Shown: positions 26,528 through 35,628 of the stretch, piece by piece
Numbering within the stretch: position 1 is the stretch's first letter
How the letters are laid out: every line of letters begins with the position of its first letter
Assembly: GCA_016177775.1 (NCBI GenBank)
Contig: JACOUQ010000008.1
Location: 93,372-157,371, forward strand
Direction: 5' to 3'
Source of the DNA: Geobacter sp.
GTDB taxonomy: Bacteria; Desulfobacterota; Desulfuromonadia; Geobacterales; Geobacteraceae
DNA length: 64,000 nt
Notes under the pieces: generated by a model
Told to the model about the DNA's origin: nothing
What the model saw: only the letters and a program-made list of their open reading frames with translations
The model's database searches: none
Translations under genes and position numbers: made by a program

Positions 26528-27712
26528 TTTAAGCTCCACCACCCTGTCCAGCAGAATATCCGCCATGACTTCCTTGCCCATGAGCGGCAGGTCCTCCACC
26601 CGGCCGTCGCGGAAGAGTAGCTTGGCGATGTTGGTGTCGGCGTTGAACCCGGCACCGGCTTGGGTCACGTCGTTTGCCAGCACCATGTCCAGGTTCTTCT
26701 CGGTCAGTTTCTTGCGGGCATGCTCCAGCAGGGTTTCGGTTTCCGCTGCAAACCCCACCAGTATCCTTTCACCCTTGATCTTCCCCAACTCGGCCAGTAT
26801 GTCGGGATTCTTCACCAGTTCGATGGAAAGCGGCGCGTCGTTCTTCTTGATCTTCAGTTCCTGCCGCACCGCCGGACGGTAGTCCGCCACTGCGGCAGCC
26901 TTGATGATGAGGGTGGCGTCTGTCACCTTTGCCATAACCGCGTCGCGCATCTCCATTGCCGAAATGACCGGCACAGTCTCAACCCCGAAGGGGAAATCCA
27001 GGCAGGTGGGGCCGGAGACGAGGGTGACCCGGGCGCCGCGCCTGCGGGCTGCGCGGGCAATGGCATACCCCATCTTCCCCGACGAATGGTTGCTGACGAA
27101 GCGGACCGGGTCGAGCTCCTCCTGGGTGGGACCGGCGGTGACAAGCACATGCTCGCCCGCCAGGTCCTTCTTCGCCAGCGCACAGAGCGCCTCCTCGAAG
27201 ATGACTGCCGGGTCCTGCATCTTCCCTTTCCCCTCCCAGCCGCACGCCAGAGCGCCGCTCACCGGCTCCGCGAACATGTAGCCAAGCCCCTTCAGCTTCT
27301 CTTCGTTTTTGCGATAGACCGGGTTTTCGTACATATTGACGTTCATGGCCGGCGCCACAAGTACCGGCGCCTTTGTTGCCATGACGGTGGTGGTGAGAAG
27401 ATCGTCCGCGACGCCGGAGGCGAGCTTGCCGATCAGGTTGGCCGTGGCAGGGGCTATTATGAAGAGATCGGCCCGGTCTGCCAGGGAGATGTGGCCTATC
27501 TCCCGCTCCGAGATCAGGTTGAAGAGATCGGTGTGAACGGGGTTCATGGAAAGGGTCTGGAAGGTGAGCGGCCCGACGAACTCCTGGGCGGACTTCGTCA
27601 TTACCACATGGACGTTGGCGCCGGCCTTGGTGAGAAGCCGCAGGAGCTCCACCGCCTTGTAGGCTGCGATGCCGCCGGTCACTCCGAGAACAATTTCTTT
27701 TCCCTCCAGCAT
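26498..27712 (-). CDS. coaBC: bifunctional phosphopantothenoylcysteine synthetase/decarboxylase
   Basis: A 404-residue coenzyme A biosynthesis enzyme. The N-terminal FMN-dependent decarboxylase CoaC (1-180) has GVTGGIAAYKAVELLR, catalytic His in EREIGHISLAD, PAMNVNMYENP and the active-site Cys loop near GALACGWEGKGK. The C-terminal synthetase CoaB (190-400) has TAGPTQEELDPVRFVSNHSSGKMG, KAAAVADYRP and FAAETE. It joins cysteine to phosphopantothenate, then decarboxylates the product. The final residues RQGLGPNWA come from a repeat sequence. A metallo-hydrolase gene lies upstream across another repeat. Confidence 0.97.
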   Translation of the reverse strand: MLEGKEIVLGVTGGIAAYKAVELLRLLTKAGANVHVVMTKSAQEFVGPLTFQTLSMNPVHTDLFNLISEREIGHISLADRADLFIIAPATANLIGKLASGVADDLLTTTVMATKAPVLVAPAMNVNMYENPVYRKNEEKLKGLGYMFAEPVSGALACGWEGKGKMQDPAVIFEEALCALAKKDLAGEHVLVTAGPTQEELDPVRFVSNHSSGKMGYAIARAARRRGARVTLVSGPTCLDFPFGVETVPVISAMEMRDAVMAKVTDATLIIKAAAVADYRPAVRQELKIKKNDAPLSIELVKNPDILAELGKIKGERILVGFAAETETLLEHARKKLTEKNLDMVLANDVTQAGAGFNADTNIAKLLFRDGRVEDLPLMGKEVMADILLDRVVELKRQGLGPNWA

Positions 27713-27736
27713 GGATAACCTCCAAAAGGTGAAGCG

Positions 27737-27797
27737 CAGGCTTTAGGCTTTAGGCTGTAGGTTTTAGCGTAGCCTACAGCCTAAAGCCTACAGCCTG
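27737..27797. repeat. TTTAGGCTGTAGG palindrome
   Basis: CAGGCTTTAGGCTTTAGGCT... (27737-27762) pairs with GCCTACAGCCTAAAGCCTAC... (27771-27797). The 7-base unit TAGGCTN is repeated in both arms. It fills the gap between two minus-strand genes and could act as a terminator or processing site for the metallo-hydrolase transcript. Confidence 0.75.
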
Positions 27798-27799
27798 CC

Positions 27800-28423
27800 T
27801 CACAAATACGGATTGTGCCGCCGCTCGTGCCCTATGCTGCTGGAAGGGCCATGGCCGGGATAAACCTTCGTCTCGTCTGGGAGCGAAAGTAGCTTTCCGG
27901 TGATGGAAGCGATCAATTGCTCGTGCGACCCTCCCGGTAGGTCGGTCCTGCCGACGGAATCGGCAAAGAGGGTATCGCCGGTGATGACCATTCCTTCCGA
28001 AGCAAGATAAAGGCAGCACCCTCCCTGGGTGTGTCCCGGCGTGTGCAGCACCTGCAGCGACTTCCTGCCGAAATTGATCGTCATACCGTCCGTCAGGAAT
28101 CGGGACGGTGCTGGAGAATCCTCGGCGACCACGCCATACCTGGCTGCGGTGACCACGGCACGCTGTAGATAGAGAGCATCGGCCTCGTGGATGAGAAGCT
28201 CCGCGTTGGTAGCTTCCAACACGCGCCGGTTCCCTCCCACATGATCGAAATGGCCATGGGTGTTCACTACAGTTGTAACACGGAGCCCCAGCTTCGCAAC
28301 CACGGGCAGAATCCGCTCCGCATCGGCGCCGGGGTCGACCACAAGGGCCTCGCTGGTCTCGTCACAACCGAGAATGAAGCAGTTCACCCCAAGTGCCCCT
28401 ACCACTACTGTTTCAAAAATCAT
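27800..28423 (-). CDS. MBL-fold metallo-hydrolase (glyoxalase II-like)
   Basis: A 207-residue metallo-beta-lactamase-fold hydrolase. Zinc ligands are in THGHFDHVGG (H-x-H-x-D-H), HTPGHTQGG and TGDTLFADSVGR, and the last His near YPGHGPSSS. This pattern and size match the small glyoxalase II/YcbL group that hydrolyses thioesters such as S-lactoylglutathione; Geobacteraceae substrates are not settled. The ATG follows TAGGAG. Flanked on both sides by different palindromic repeats. Confidence 0.9.
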   Translation of the reverse strand: MIFETVVVGALGVNCFILGCDETSEALVVDPGADAERILPVVAKLGLRVTTVVNTHGHFDHVGGNRRVLEATNAELLIHEADALYLQRAVVTAARYGVVAEDSPAPSRFLTDGMTINFGRKSLQVLHTPGHTQGGCCLYLASEGMVITGDTLFADSVGRTDLPGGSHEQLIASITGKLLSLPDETKVYPGHGPSSSIGHERRHNPYL

Positions 28424-28436
28424 GACAGCTCCTAAA

Positions 28437-28503
28437 GGTAGAGACGCATTGAATGCGTCTGGGGTTTGTCAGCGTCTGAGACGCATTGCAATGCGTCTCT
28501 GCG
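28437..28503. repeat. GAGACGCATT palindrome pair
   Basis: Two copies: GAGACGCATTGAATGCGTCT at about 28441-28460, and the perfect palindrome GAGACGCATTGCAATGCGTC plus TC at 28478-28499. Another member with a different core (GTAGCATGCTAC) lies at 39475-39500. Confidence 0.75.
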
Positions 28504-28520
28504 CAGATGATGTCCTGTAG

Positions 28521-29615
28521 TCAAAAAAGTTCCAGGTTCTTTGCTTTCAGCTGCTCGAACGGCGTATTAGCGAATTCCTTGCGCTTTTCCGCCTCGGGCC
28601 TTGCCAGCGCCGGCTGGGAGCATTCCTCCGGCACGACTTCGACCGGCAGGCATTCATCTTCCCCATGGCACGAATCCTTGTAAAAATACCGGTCGTACTG
28701 CCGGTGATAACCGGTCCAGCGGCTCTGGCTGTCGGGCTCCTTGCGGAAGTGAGTGCGGATGCCGTTGATCTTCGAGTCGAGATCGTCAAGATAATTGAGG
28801 ATAGTCGCTTCCATGGTCTTGGGGCGCTTGGGTGAACCGAAGTCGTACTGGCCGTGGTGGGAAAGGAGCATGTGCTTCAGGAGCATGGCGGTTTCAGGAG
28901 GAAACCCGGGAATACCTCCGATTTTTTCATGCACCATCTCCACGCCGATTGTTATGTGACCAAGCAACTTCCCCTCATCGGTGTAATCGAAGGAGCGGTA
29001 GTATGACATCTCCCGCACCTTCCCCACGTCGTGCAGAAGCGCGCCGGTGATGAGGAGATCGCGGCGAAGGCCGGCATAAAGGGGAACAATGGAGTCCACC
29101 AGCTTGGCTACTGCCAGGGAATGCTCCAGCAGGCCTCCAAGATAGACATGGTGCATCCCCTTGGCCGCGGGCGCAGACTTGTAAAGGGGGAAAATCGCGG
29201 GATCGTCGAAGAATGCCGACAGAAGGGCCTTCAGGTGCGAATCGGCGACAGTTGACAGCAGTTCGTTCAATTCAACGACCATCTCGTCGATGCTCCGCTC
29301 CGATTCGGGAAGGAAATCGGCCAGCACGACCTCCGCGTCCGGCACCCGCTCCAGCTCCGCGAGGACCAGTTGCATCTTCCCCAGGTAGATGGAGGCCTTT
29401 GCCTTCACGGAAATGAAATCGTCCCGCTCGAAGAGGGAACCGATCACGTCCACGTTGTCCCAGACCTTGGCATCCACCTCGCCGCTCTTGTCCATCAGGC
29501 GAATGTTCAGATAGGGCTTGCCGTTCTTGGCCATTGCGGTGATCTTCTCCTTGACGAGAAAAACCGACTCCACATGGTCGCGGTCCTTGATGTCGGATAC
29601 GAATTTCTTGCTCAA
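28521..29615 (-). CDS. YhaM-like 3'-5' exonuclease (OB fold + HD domain)
   Basis: A 364-residue protein with an OB-fold nucleic-acid-binding domain (about 10-100: KEKITAMAKNGKPYLNIRLM) and an HD phosphohydrolase domain (about 140-300: GLLEHSLAVAKLVD, GALLHDVGK, HITIGVEMV, HMLLSHHGQYDFGSP). This order is that of the YhaM/CbpA family. A C-terminal tail of about 60 residues is rich in charged residues and carries two cysteines (CHGEDECLP). It starts with TTG, 6 bases after AAAGGAG, and overlaps the stop of the upstream flavoprotein gene, so the two are coupled. Confidence 0.88.
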   Translation of the reverse strand: MSKKFVSDIKDRDHVESVFLVKEKITAMAKNGKPYLNIRLMDKSGEVDAKVWDNVDVIGSLFERDDFISVKAKASIYLGKMQLVLAELERVPDAEVVLADFLPESERSIDEMVVELNELLSTVADSHLKALLSAFFDDPAIFPLYKSAPAAKGMHHVYLGGLLEHSLAVAKLVDSIVPLYAGLRRDLLITGALLHDVGKVREMSYYRSFDYTDEGKLLGHITIGVEMVHEKIGGIPGFPPETAMLLKHMLLSHHGQYDFGSPKRPKTMEATILNYLDDLDSKINGIRTHFRKEPDSQSRWTGYHRQYDRYFYKDSCHGEDECLPVEVVPEECSQPALARPEAEKRKEFANTPFEQLKAKNLELF

Positions 29616-31201
29616 CTCAGACTCCTTTGTATTTTCGATGCAATCGCGTCCGCCACCCGTATCCCGTCCAGGGCGGCGCTCATGATGCCGCCGGCGTAAC
29701 CGGCGCCTTCGCCGGCGGGATAGAGACCAGAGAGGCTGACGGACTGAAAATCATCTCCGCGCAGGATACGCAGAGGCGCGGAAGTCCTGGTTTCGACCCC
29801 GACCAGAGTGGCCTCGGCGGTTACGAACCCCTTCATCTTCCGGTCGAAATGGCCAAGTCCGGCTTTCATGGTTTCAGTCACATACGGTGGCAGAACTTCA
29901 TGCAGGGCAGCTTCGCGAATACCGGGACGATATGAGGAAGAAAGTGCCCCTCCCCTTGTGCCGAGAAACGTCATGAGATTCTGAGCCGGCGCCCGGTAAT
30001 CACGCCCTCCGGCCACAAAAGCTTTCCGTTCCCATATCCGCTGAAACTCCACCCCGGCGAGCGGGTCTCTGCCGCCGAAATCCGCCGGAGTCACACTAAC
30101 CACCAGGGCGCTGTTGGCGTGGGGAGCGTCACGCAGATAACCGCTCATGCCGTTGGTGACCACGCCTTCCGGCTCCGAGGATCCGGCCACAACCACTCCA
30201 CCGGGGCACATGCAGAAGGAGTAGCAGGAACGGCCTGATGCCGGGTCGTTCCACGCCAGGGCGTATTCCGCGGGGGGGAGTCCGGCCGGGGGGTTCTTCC
30301 CGTACTGAATCCGGTCGATCAACTCCTGGGGGTGCTCCACACGAACACCGATCGCGAACGGCTTCGATACCAGCTCTACTCCGCTCTCCTTCAGCATCCG
30401 GTAGGTATCCCGGGCGCTGTGACCGGGGGCCAGGACCAGGACGTCGCAGGGGAGCTCAACGCTGTCATTCACAGTCACGCAGGCGAGTCTCTCGCCTGTC
30501 TTCCCGAGACCGGTCAGCCGGTTGCCGAAGCGGATCTCAAACCCGCTTGCCGTCAGGTGCTGCCTGATACCGCGGATGACCCCTCTCAGGCGGTCCGAGC
30601 CGATATGGGGCTTGGCAAGATGGGCAATCTCCTCCGGCGCGCCGAATGCCACCAGCTTCTCAAGCACGTAGCGAATGTTCGGGTCGTTCACCCTGGTGGT
30701 CAGCTTCCCATCGGAAAAGGTCCCCGCCCCACCCTCACCGAACTGGACATTGCTCTCCGGATCGAGCTCCCCGAGGCTCCAGAAGCGCTGCACGTCCCGC
30801 ACCCGCTCTTCGACAGGCTTCCCCCGCTCCAGGACCGTGGCCGCCAGGCCATACTCAGCCAGACGAAGCGCGGCGAACAGCCCGGCAGGACCGGTCCCGA
30901 CAATAACAATCCTGTCCGGACCGGTCAGGCGGGGAAACTGGGCTGGCGCCTCTTCCGCCACATGGGTCAGATCGGGCTCATTGCGGAATTGTTCCAGAAA
31001 AGCCGGTTCATTGCCGAGAACGAACCGGACGGTGCAGACGAAATGGATATTGTTCCTGTTCCTGGCGTCCAGCCCCTTGCGGACTAGCCGAAAATCCAGG
31101 ATGTCTTCGGGACGAATGGAAAAACGCCGGCAGATTTCTCTTCTCAGCCGGTCTTCCGGCAGCCCAGGTGGGAGCGAAAGGTTCTTCAGAACGAAAGGCA
31201 T
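29612..31201 (-). CDS. FAD-dependent oxidoreductase of unknown substrate (COG2509-like)
   Basis: A 529-residue flavoprotein. An N-terminal ferredoxin-like/SHP-type domain (about 1-85) precedes the dinucleotide-binding motif RIVIVGTGPAGLFAALRLAE with a following acidic strand end (LERGKPVEERV). Later FAD-contact segments are VLVLAPGHSARDTYRML and GLYPAGEGAGYAGGIMSAAL. The family is widespread in anaerobes and its substrate is unknown. It shares a 4-base overlap with the YhaM-like gene downstream and lies 12 bases after a response regulator gene, so an operon of three is possible. Confidence 0.85.
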   Translation of the reverse strand: MPFVLKNLSLPPGLPEDRLRREICRRFSIRPEDILDFRLVRKGLDARNRNNIHFVCTVRFVLGNEPAFLEQFRNEPDLTHVAEEAPAQFPRLTGPDRIVIVGTGPAGLFAALRLAEYGLAATVLERGKPVEERVRDVQRFWSLGELDPESNVQFGEGGAGTFSDGKLTTRVNDPNIRYVLEKLVAFGAPEEIAHLAKPHIGSDRLRGVIRGIRQHLTASGFEIRFGNRLTGLGKTGERLACVTVNDSVELPCDVLVLAPGHSARDTYRMLKESGVELVSKPFAIGVRVEHPQELIDRIQYGKNPPAGLPPAEYALAWNDPASGRSCYSFCMCPGGVVVAGSSEPEGVVTNGMSGYLRDAPHANSALVVSVTPADFGGRDPLAGVEFQRIWERKAFVAGGRDYRAPAQNLMTFLGTRGGALSSSYRPGIREAALHEVLPPYVTETMKAGLGHFDRKMKGFVTAEATLVGVETRTSAPLRILRGDDFQSVSLSGLYPAGEGAGYAGGIMSAALDGIRVADAIASKIQRSLS

Positions 31202-31213
31202 GGCAAACGTTTC

Positions 31214-31615
31214 TCAGCCGGCAGCCTGAAATTTCTTGCGATCGATCAGCTGCTCGACGATGATCACGATGTCCAGGGGCCTGGTGGATTTGGAAATGTG
31301 CACGCTGGCCCCCATTTCAGGCGTTTCGTGCTCATGGGGGGGATCTTTGAACATGGAGGTGAGCAGGATTACGATCGGTTTTCTGTCACCGGCCAGGCGG
31401 GAAATCTCCATGCAGGTGCTGACCCCACCCATGCGGGGCATGATGAGGTCCGAAATGACCACGTCGGGAGCGTGCTCCAGATAGGCCTTAACACCCTCAA
31501 CACCGTCGCTGGCTGTGCAGACCGCAAAGCCGTTTTCCTGAAATGCGTCGGTAAGGACTTTCAGAAAGAAGGGATCATCATCGATAATGAGTATCTTTTC
31601 CCGCGCGGACACCAT
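31214..31615 (-). CDS. single-domain response regulator
   Basis: A 133-residue stand-alone receiver (CheY type). The acidic pocket is in ILIIDDDPF, the phospho-acceptor Asp in DVVISDLIMPRMGG, the switch Thr/Ser in ILLTSM and the Lys in HISKSTRP. It lacks an output domain, so it must act by binding a partner. The ATG follows GAGG. It sits upstream of the flavoprotein gene and downstream of a receiver-histidine kinase gene. Confidence 0.9.
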   Translation of the reverse strand: MVSAREKILIIDDDPFFLKVLTDAFQENGFAVCTASDGVEGVKAYLEHAPDVVISDLIMPRMGGVSTCMEISRLAGDRKPIVILLTSMFKDPPHEHETPEMGASVHISKSTRPLDIVIIVEQLIDRKKFQAAG

Positions 31616-31696
31616 TGCAACCTCGCTCCCAGTTGTCGCGAACGGGGCAATATTACCCTATGCCGCATGAAAAGAAAAGGGGGAAATGGGGCCGAA

Positions 31697-32887
31697 TCAA
31701 CGCCCTGCAAGGGGGAGCCGAATACAGAAGGTAGTGCCGGTGGCGTCCGATTTCTCCACTTCGATCCGACCGTTGTAGCTCTTGACGATACGGAGCACCA
31801 GCGCCAGGCCGAGCCCTGTACCGCTCGCCTTGGTGGTAAAAAAGGGGTCAAAAACCTTGGCAAGGTTCTCCTTCGGAATCCCCTTGCCGGTGTCCGTCAC
31901 GCGCGCAATCACATCCCGATCGTCGTGATCCAGCTCGATTCTGAGGGTTCCGCCGCCCTTCATCTCATGGATGGAATTGACGATCAGGTTCGTAAAGATC
32001 TGCTCGATCTCGTTCGCATCGGCCGGGATGGCTGGGGGGACCTTCCGGAATTCCTTTTCCACCACGATCCTGTGCGTATCGGTCTGTGACCGGAAGAACT
32101 CGACCGCACCATCGATCACCGCTGCGACAGAAACGTCGCTGATCTCGAATTTGGGACGTTTGGCCACATCCAGAAGCTTGCGGAGGATGGTGTCGACCCG
32201 GTCGATCTCTTTCAGTATCTTTTCCGTGTATTCCTGCTTTTCGGGATCGTTGAGCCCGCTCTGCAGCAGCTGGGTAAACAGGGCAATGGAATTGAGGGGG
32301 TTACGGATCTCGTGGGTCATGCCTGCCGCCAGGTGCCCCAGGGCCGCCAGCTTCTCGCGCTGGATGATCTCGGCCTGGGCCTTGCGCAGTTCCTCGGTCT
32401 TCTCCTCGACCCGGGCCTCAAGCTCCCGGTTCCAACTCTCTATTTCCCGGAGCAACCGCTCTCGTTCCAGCATCAGCTCCTTGTTCTTCAACTCGACTGC
32501 CCTGACCCTCAGAACGCTCTCGATCCGCTCGATCAGGTTCTGGTTATTGAACGGCTTCAGGATGTAATCGGAAGCCCCCGCCTTCATCAGTTCGACGGCG
32601 ATTTCCTCACTCCCCTTGCCAGTGAACATGATGACGTAGGTCTCTGGGAATCGGTGCCTGATCTCTTTCAGGGCGGTAAGCCCGTCCATGCCGGGCATCA
32701 TGTAGTCCAGCAGCACGAGTTCGGGGTTCGATGCCTCAACGATCTTGAGCCCCTCGATCCCGTTAGATGCCGTCAGGACTTGATATCCGCGACTGCGGAG
32801 GATGATGGACGTGAGATCGAGAATAACCTCTTCATCATCAACGATCAGGATTGTCTGATTTTTGCCGTTCCCTTCCGGCCGTGCCAT
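31697..32887 (-). CDS. receiver-histidine kinase hybrid
   Basis: A 396-residue soluble protein with receiver domain first (about 10-125; DDEEVIL, phospho-acceptor in [13 protein letters not shown]), then a coiled coil (about 135-185), HisKA (H in [14 protein letters not shown]) and HATPase_c (N box [14 protein letters not shown] boxes DTGKGIP and GTGLGLAL). No TM helix is present. The order, receiver before kinase, suggests that phosphorylation of the receiver by another kinase controls this one. The ATG follows AAGGGGAT. Neighbouring receiver-only genes could be its targets. Confidence 0.92.
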   Translation of the reverse strand: MARPEGNGKNQTILIVDDEEVILDLTSIILRSRGYQVLTASNGIEGLKIVEASNPELVLLDYMMPGMDGLTALKEIRHRFPETYVIMFTGKGSEEIAVELMKAGASDYILKPFNNQNLIERIESVLRVRAVELKNKELMLERERLLREIESWNRELEARVEEKTEELRKAQAEIIQREKLAALGHLAAGMTHEIRNPLNSIALFTQLLQSGLNDPEKQEYTEKILKEIDRVDTILRKLLDVAKRPKFEISDVSVAAVIDGAVEFFRSQTDTHRIVVEKEFRKVPPAIPADANEIEQIFTNLIVNSIHEMKGGGTLRIELDHDDRDVIARVTDTGKGIPKENLAKVFDPFFTTKASGTGLGLALVLRIVKSYNGRIEVEKSDATGTTFCIRLPLAGR

Positions 32888-32978
32888 GGACAAATCCCCT
32901 TCTACTGCCGGCCTGCGCAGCCGGAACAGATTACACCAGGAAAATTCGGGCTGCAAGCCCTATCGGAGAAAAATTCAT

Positions 32979-33006
32979 GAAAAAAGGCAGCGCGCGGCTG
33001 CCTTTC
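32979..33006 (-). terminator. intrinsic terminator after universal stress protein gene
   Basis: GGCAGC-CGCGC-GCTGCC on the minus strand followed by TTTTTTCAT. It lies 27 bases past the stop at 33033. Confidence 0.85.
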
Positions 33007-33032
33007 ATGTAAACCTGCCCCAAACCCGGCTG

Positions 33033-33479
33033 TCACTCCGACAGTCTCACCGTCAGCACCGGACACCTGGATTTTCTGACCACCTTTTCGGCAGTGCTGC
33101 CAAAGAGCACGTGGTCCAGTCCAGTACGACCATGGGTTCCCATGATGATGAGAGAGACGTTTTCGGCATCTGCCTTCTTAAGAATTTCCTCATACGGTAT
33201 ACCAGAAATGACCAGGGATTCGTAATTGGGGAAATCGGCCAGCCTGGATTCGCAAAATTTGCGCATCATTTTCTCCGCCCCCTCGCGGATCTCCTCTTCC
33301 AGTTTGTCGAAGGAGATGTGCGGCACATAGAAACCTCGCAGATCGACAGGTTCATTAATGACGTGGATCACGATGAGCCTTGCGTTAAATGAGGACGCCA
33401 TCGTCCGGGCGTACTCGAAGGCATGGTCCGAAGACTCCGAAAAGTCGGTGGCAAAAAGAATCTTGTCGATTGTTTTCAT
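33033..33479 (-). CDS. universal stress protein
   Basis: A 148-residue UspA-type protein. It opens with KILFATDFSESSDHAFEYA and ends with the ATP-binding pattern G-x2-G-x9-G-S/T seen in GTHGRTGLDHVLFGSTAEKV, then RCPVLTVR. The presence of that motif puts it in the nucleotide-binding group. Such proteins support survival under starvation or energy stress. It follows a single-domain response regulator gene by 24 bases and has its own terminator. Confidence 0.93.
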   Translation of the reverse strand: MKTIDKILFATDFSESSDHAFEYARTMASSFNARLIVIHVINEPVDLRGFYVPHISFDKLEEEIREGAEKMMRKFCESRLADFPNYESLVISGIPYEEILKKADAENVSLIIMGTHGRTGLDHVLFGSTAEKVVRKSRCPVLTVRLSE

Positions 33480-33503
33480 AACAGTGTCCCCTCCAGAAAC
33501 ATT

Positions 33504-33884
33504 TTAATGGCTGTTTTCCTTGAAAATCTTCCTGAGAATCGACTTGAGCTCTTCGATCTTGACCGGCTTGTTGATGTACTCGAAAGCCCCCAGGTTCATC
33601 GCCTCGATGTACGACTCCACGCCGCCATAGGCCGTAATCATTATCACATTGCTGTTCGGAAAATTCTTGTTCAACTCCTTGAGAAAAGCAATCCCGTTCA
33701 TCTCCGGCATATTGATGTCGGTGACTATCAGGTTGACATCCTTCTCCCTCAGGTAGTTCAACGCCTCATAGCCGTTGGAGACGCTATCCACCTGATACCC
33801 TTCCCTGGAGAGAAGGCGGGACAGGCCGATACGGGCGTTCTCCTCGTCATCGACTACGAGAATTTTCTTCGGTTGCCTTGGCAA
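33504..33884 (-). CDS. single-domain response regulator, TTG start
   Basis: A 126-residue receiver with DDEENARIG, phospho-acceptor Asp in LIVTDINMPEMNG, Thr in MITAYGG and Lys in YINKPVKIEEL. The end resembles an NtrC receiver cut off just before the AAA+ domain, but no AAA+ or DNA-binding domain follows. The only codon with a good binding site (AGGAG, 5 bases) is TTG at 33884. It precedes the universal stress protein gene and probably shares its transcript. Confidence 0.88.
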   Translation of the reverse strand: MPRQPKKILVVDDEENARIGLSRLLSREGYQVDSVSNGYEALNYLREKDVNLIVTDINMPEMNGIAFLKELNKNFPNSNVIMITAYGGVESYIEAMNLGAFEYINKPVKIEELKSILRKIFKENSH

Positions 33885-33964
33885 AGTTACTCCTGTGCAA
33901 GGGGATTATTCAGTGGGTATCGCTTAGTCTAACATGGCATGAGTGCCTGTCAAGTGACGAAAAT

Positions 33965-34702
33965 CTATCCGTTTTTCGCCTTCGAGGCGCGTTCCGCCAC
34001 TTTTTCCCGCAGCTTGACAGCGGTCAGGATAAGGTTTGCAATGATGGAGACGAAATAGACCTCGTCATCCGGAAAGGTCTTCATGGAGGTGGAATTGAGG
34101 TTTATCACCCCATATACATCCTTGCTGTCGGCAATGGGGAATGAGAGCATGGAGTTGAATTTTTCCTCCTGAAGTTCAGTGAACTGCTTGTAGCGAGGGT
34201 CCCGGGTTGCACAAGTAAGGGAGATGTGCTTGTTCTCCCTGGCTACTGTGCCGGTTATCCCCTCTCCTATCCTGATTCGGATCTTCCCCACAAATGACGG
34301 GTCGAACCCGTGGGTGGCGGCAAGAACCACCTCGTCACCTTCCTTGAGGTAGATCGAGCAGACACTCACCTTGAGCTGATCCGCCACCTTTTTACAGACA
34401 GATTGCAAAACTTCGGGCAGGGGAAAATCAGAGGAAACCAGCATGCTGATCTCTTCCAAGGAGATTATCTCCAGATGCTCCCGGTTGGCCCGTTGCATGG
34501 TGAAGACAAACTTCCCCCGCTCGCTTTCAAGAAAAGGGGCGAAACTGGCCCGTTGATAGAAAGGATTTACCGTCTTAACCTTCTCGGTGATGGTCCGGAA
34601 ATCGGAAAAACCGCAACTGCATGTCAACTTGACGCGATAGTCGTCGATCCGCTGGCTTTTCATCGTCTTGCCGCACTTGCGGCATCTTGCTATAAGCTGC
34701 AT
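33965..34702 (-). CDS. GAF-domain protein with N-terminal zinc ribbon
   Basis: A 245-residue soluble protein. The first 35 residues hold two cysteine pairs (CRKCGK and CSCGF) that look like a zinc ribbon. A GAF domain spans about 85-230: VADQLKVSVCSIYLKEGDEV, ATHGFDPSFVGKIRI, GEGITGTVARENKHI, MLSFPIADSKDVYGVINL. This type of GAF is like the one at the front of phosphoenolpyruvate-phosphotransferase PtsP and senses small ligands or redox state. No output domain follows. It lies between the signalling genes and the rodZ-like gene. Confidence 0.82.
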   Translation of the reverse strand: MQLIARCRKCGKTMKSQRIDDYRVKLTCSCGFSDFRTITEKVKTVNPFYQRASFAPFLESERGKFVFTMQRANREHLEIISLEEISMLVSSDFPLPEVLQSVCKKVADQLKVSVCSIYLKEGDEVVLAATHGFDPSFVGKIRIRIGEGITGTVARENKHISLTCATRDPRYKQFTELQEEKFNSMLSFPIADSKDVYGVINLNSTSMKTFPDDEVYFVSIIANLILTAVKLREKVAERASKAKNG

Positions 34703-34801
34703 AAAAACTCCAATCCGTTGATTAACCCATGAACCAGTGAAGATTTGGCGCGAATGTGCACTGTAGGCGGGATGTCCCTCCCGAAGCTTCAGCGAAGCAG
34801 G

Positions 34802-35605
34802 TCAACGCTCCACAACCCCTTCGGGACTCAATGCGACATGTGCAGGCTTCCCCTTTTCTCCCAGCTGCTTCAGCGGCTTGCCGTTGAATTCCGCTTCGAC
34901 CCCGCCGGCATTGCCAATGTCCAGGGCGAACGTTCTCTCGGCTATCCACTCGATCAGGTCGCCTGGCTTGAGCTGATAGGTCTGGGAGACATTCTCGTCG
35001 ATGGTCACGACCAGCCAGCACTCCTCATTGGCCTTGAGCCTTAGCACGTTTCCCGGCCGGGTGCTGGGGGCATCACCCTGGTTTTCCGTCACAGACTGCG
35101 GCAGCTGTTGGGTAAGCTCCATACGTGCCGAGCTTTGTCTGGCCTGAACCGGTGCCGGTTGTACGGCCGCCGCCGTTACCGCACTTTCAGACGCCCTTTT
35201 CTCCCCTTCTTCGTCGTGGGACAAATAGTAACCCGCCAACATGACTGCAAGAAACAGCGGCACAGACCGTGTAACCCAACGTTTGCCGGAGCCGTTCGAA
35301 GTTCTTCGTCCCCAGGGCAGAATGCGCCTTTCCGTCTGCTCCACCTTCTCTGATGACGGGGGATTGAAGGTCGCCTCGAATAGCCGGAGGACTTCATCGC
35401 CTGAAAGGCCGAGATATCCCGCATAAACGCGAAGGAATCCCTTCACGTAGACAATGTTGGGGAGTCTCCCGTACGCATCCTCCTCAATCGCCTTCAGGTA
35501 ACCCTTGCTGATGCGGGTGGTCTCGGCGGCTTGCTCAATCGTGACACCACGCTGCTCGCGGGCTTCCCGCAGCAATGTCCCTGCAGATTTCATTTCTTCC
35601 TGCAC
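34802..35605 (-). CDS. RodZ-like membrane protein with HTH and DUF4115 domains
   Basis: A 267-residue protein: helix-turn-helix of Xre/RodZ type (about 10-75; LREAREQRGVTIEQAAETT, VYVKGFLRVYAGYLGL), a TM helix (about 112-128), a linker rich in Ala, Gln and Pro, and a C-terminal DUF4115 beta domain (about 190-265; CWLVVTIDENVSQTYQLKPG). RodZ links MreB filaments to the cell-shape machinery. The start is GTG at 35605 after GGAGG, or ATG four codons later. The gene follows the PilF/PilW-like gene as in many proteobacteria. Confidence 0.85.
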   Translation of the reverse strand: MQEEMKSAGTLLREAREQRGVTIEQAAETTRISKGYLKAIEEDAYGRLPNIVYVKGFLRVYAGYLGLSGDEVLRLFEATFNPPSSEKVEQTERRILPWGRRTSNGSGKRWVTRSVPLFLAVMLAGYYLSHDEEGEKRASESAVTAAAVQPAPVQARQSSARMELTQQLPQSVTENQGDAPSTRPGNVLRLKANEECWLVVTIDENVSQTYQLKPGDLIEWIAERTFALDIGNAGGVEAEFNGKPLKQLGEKGKPAHVALSPEGVVER

Positions 35606-35628
35606 GGCCCCTCCATCTGGGAAATGGA

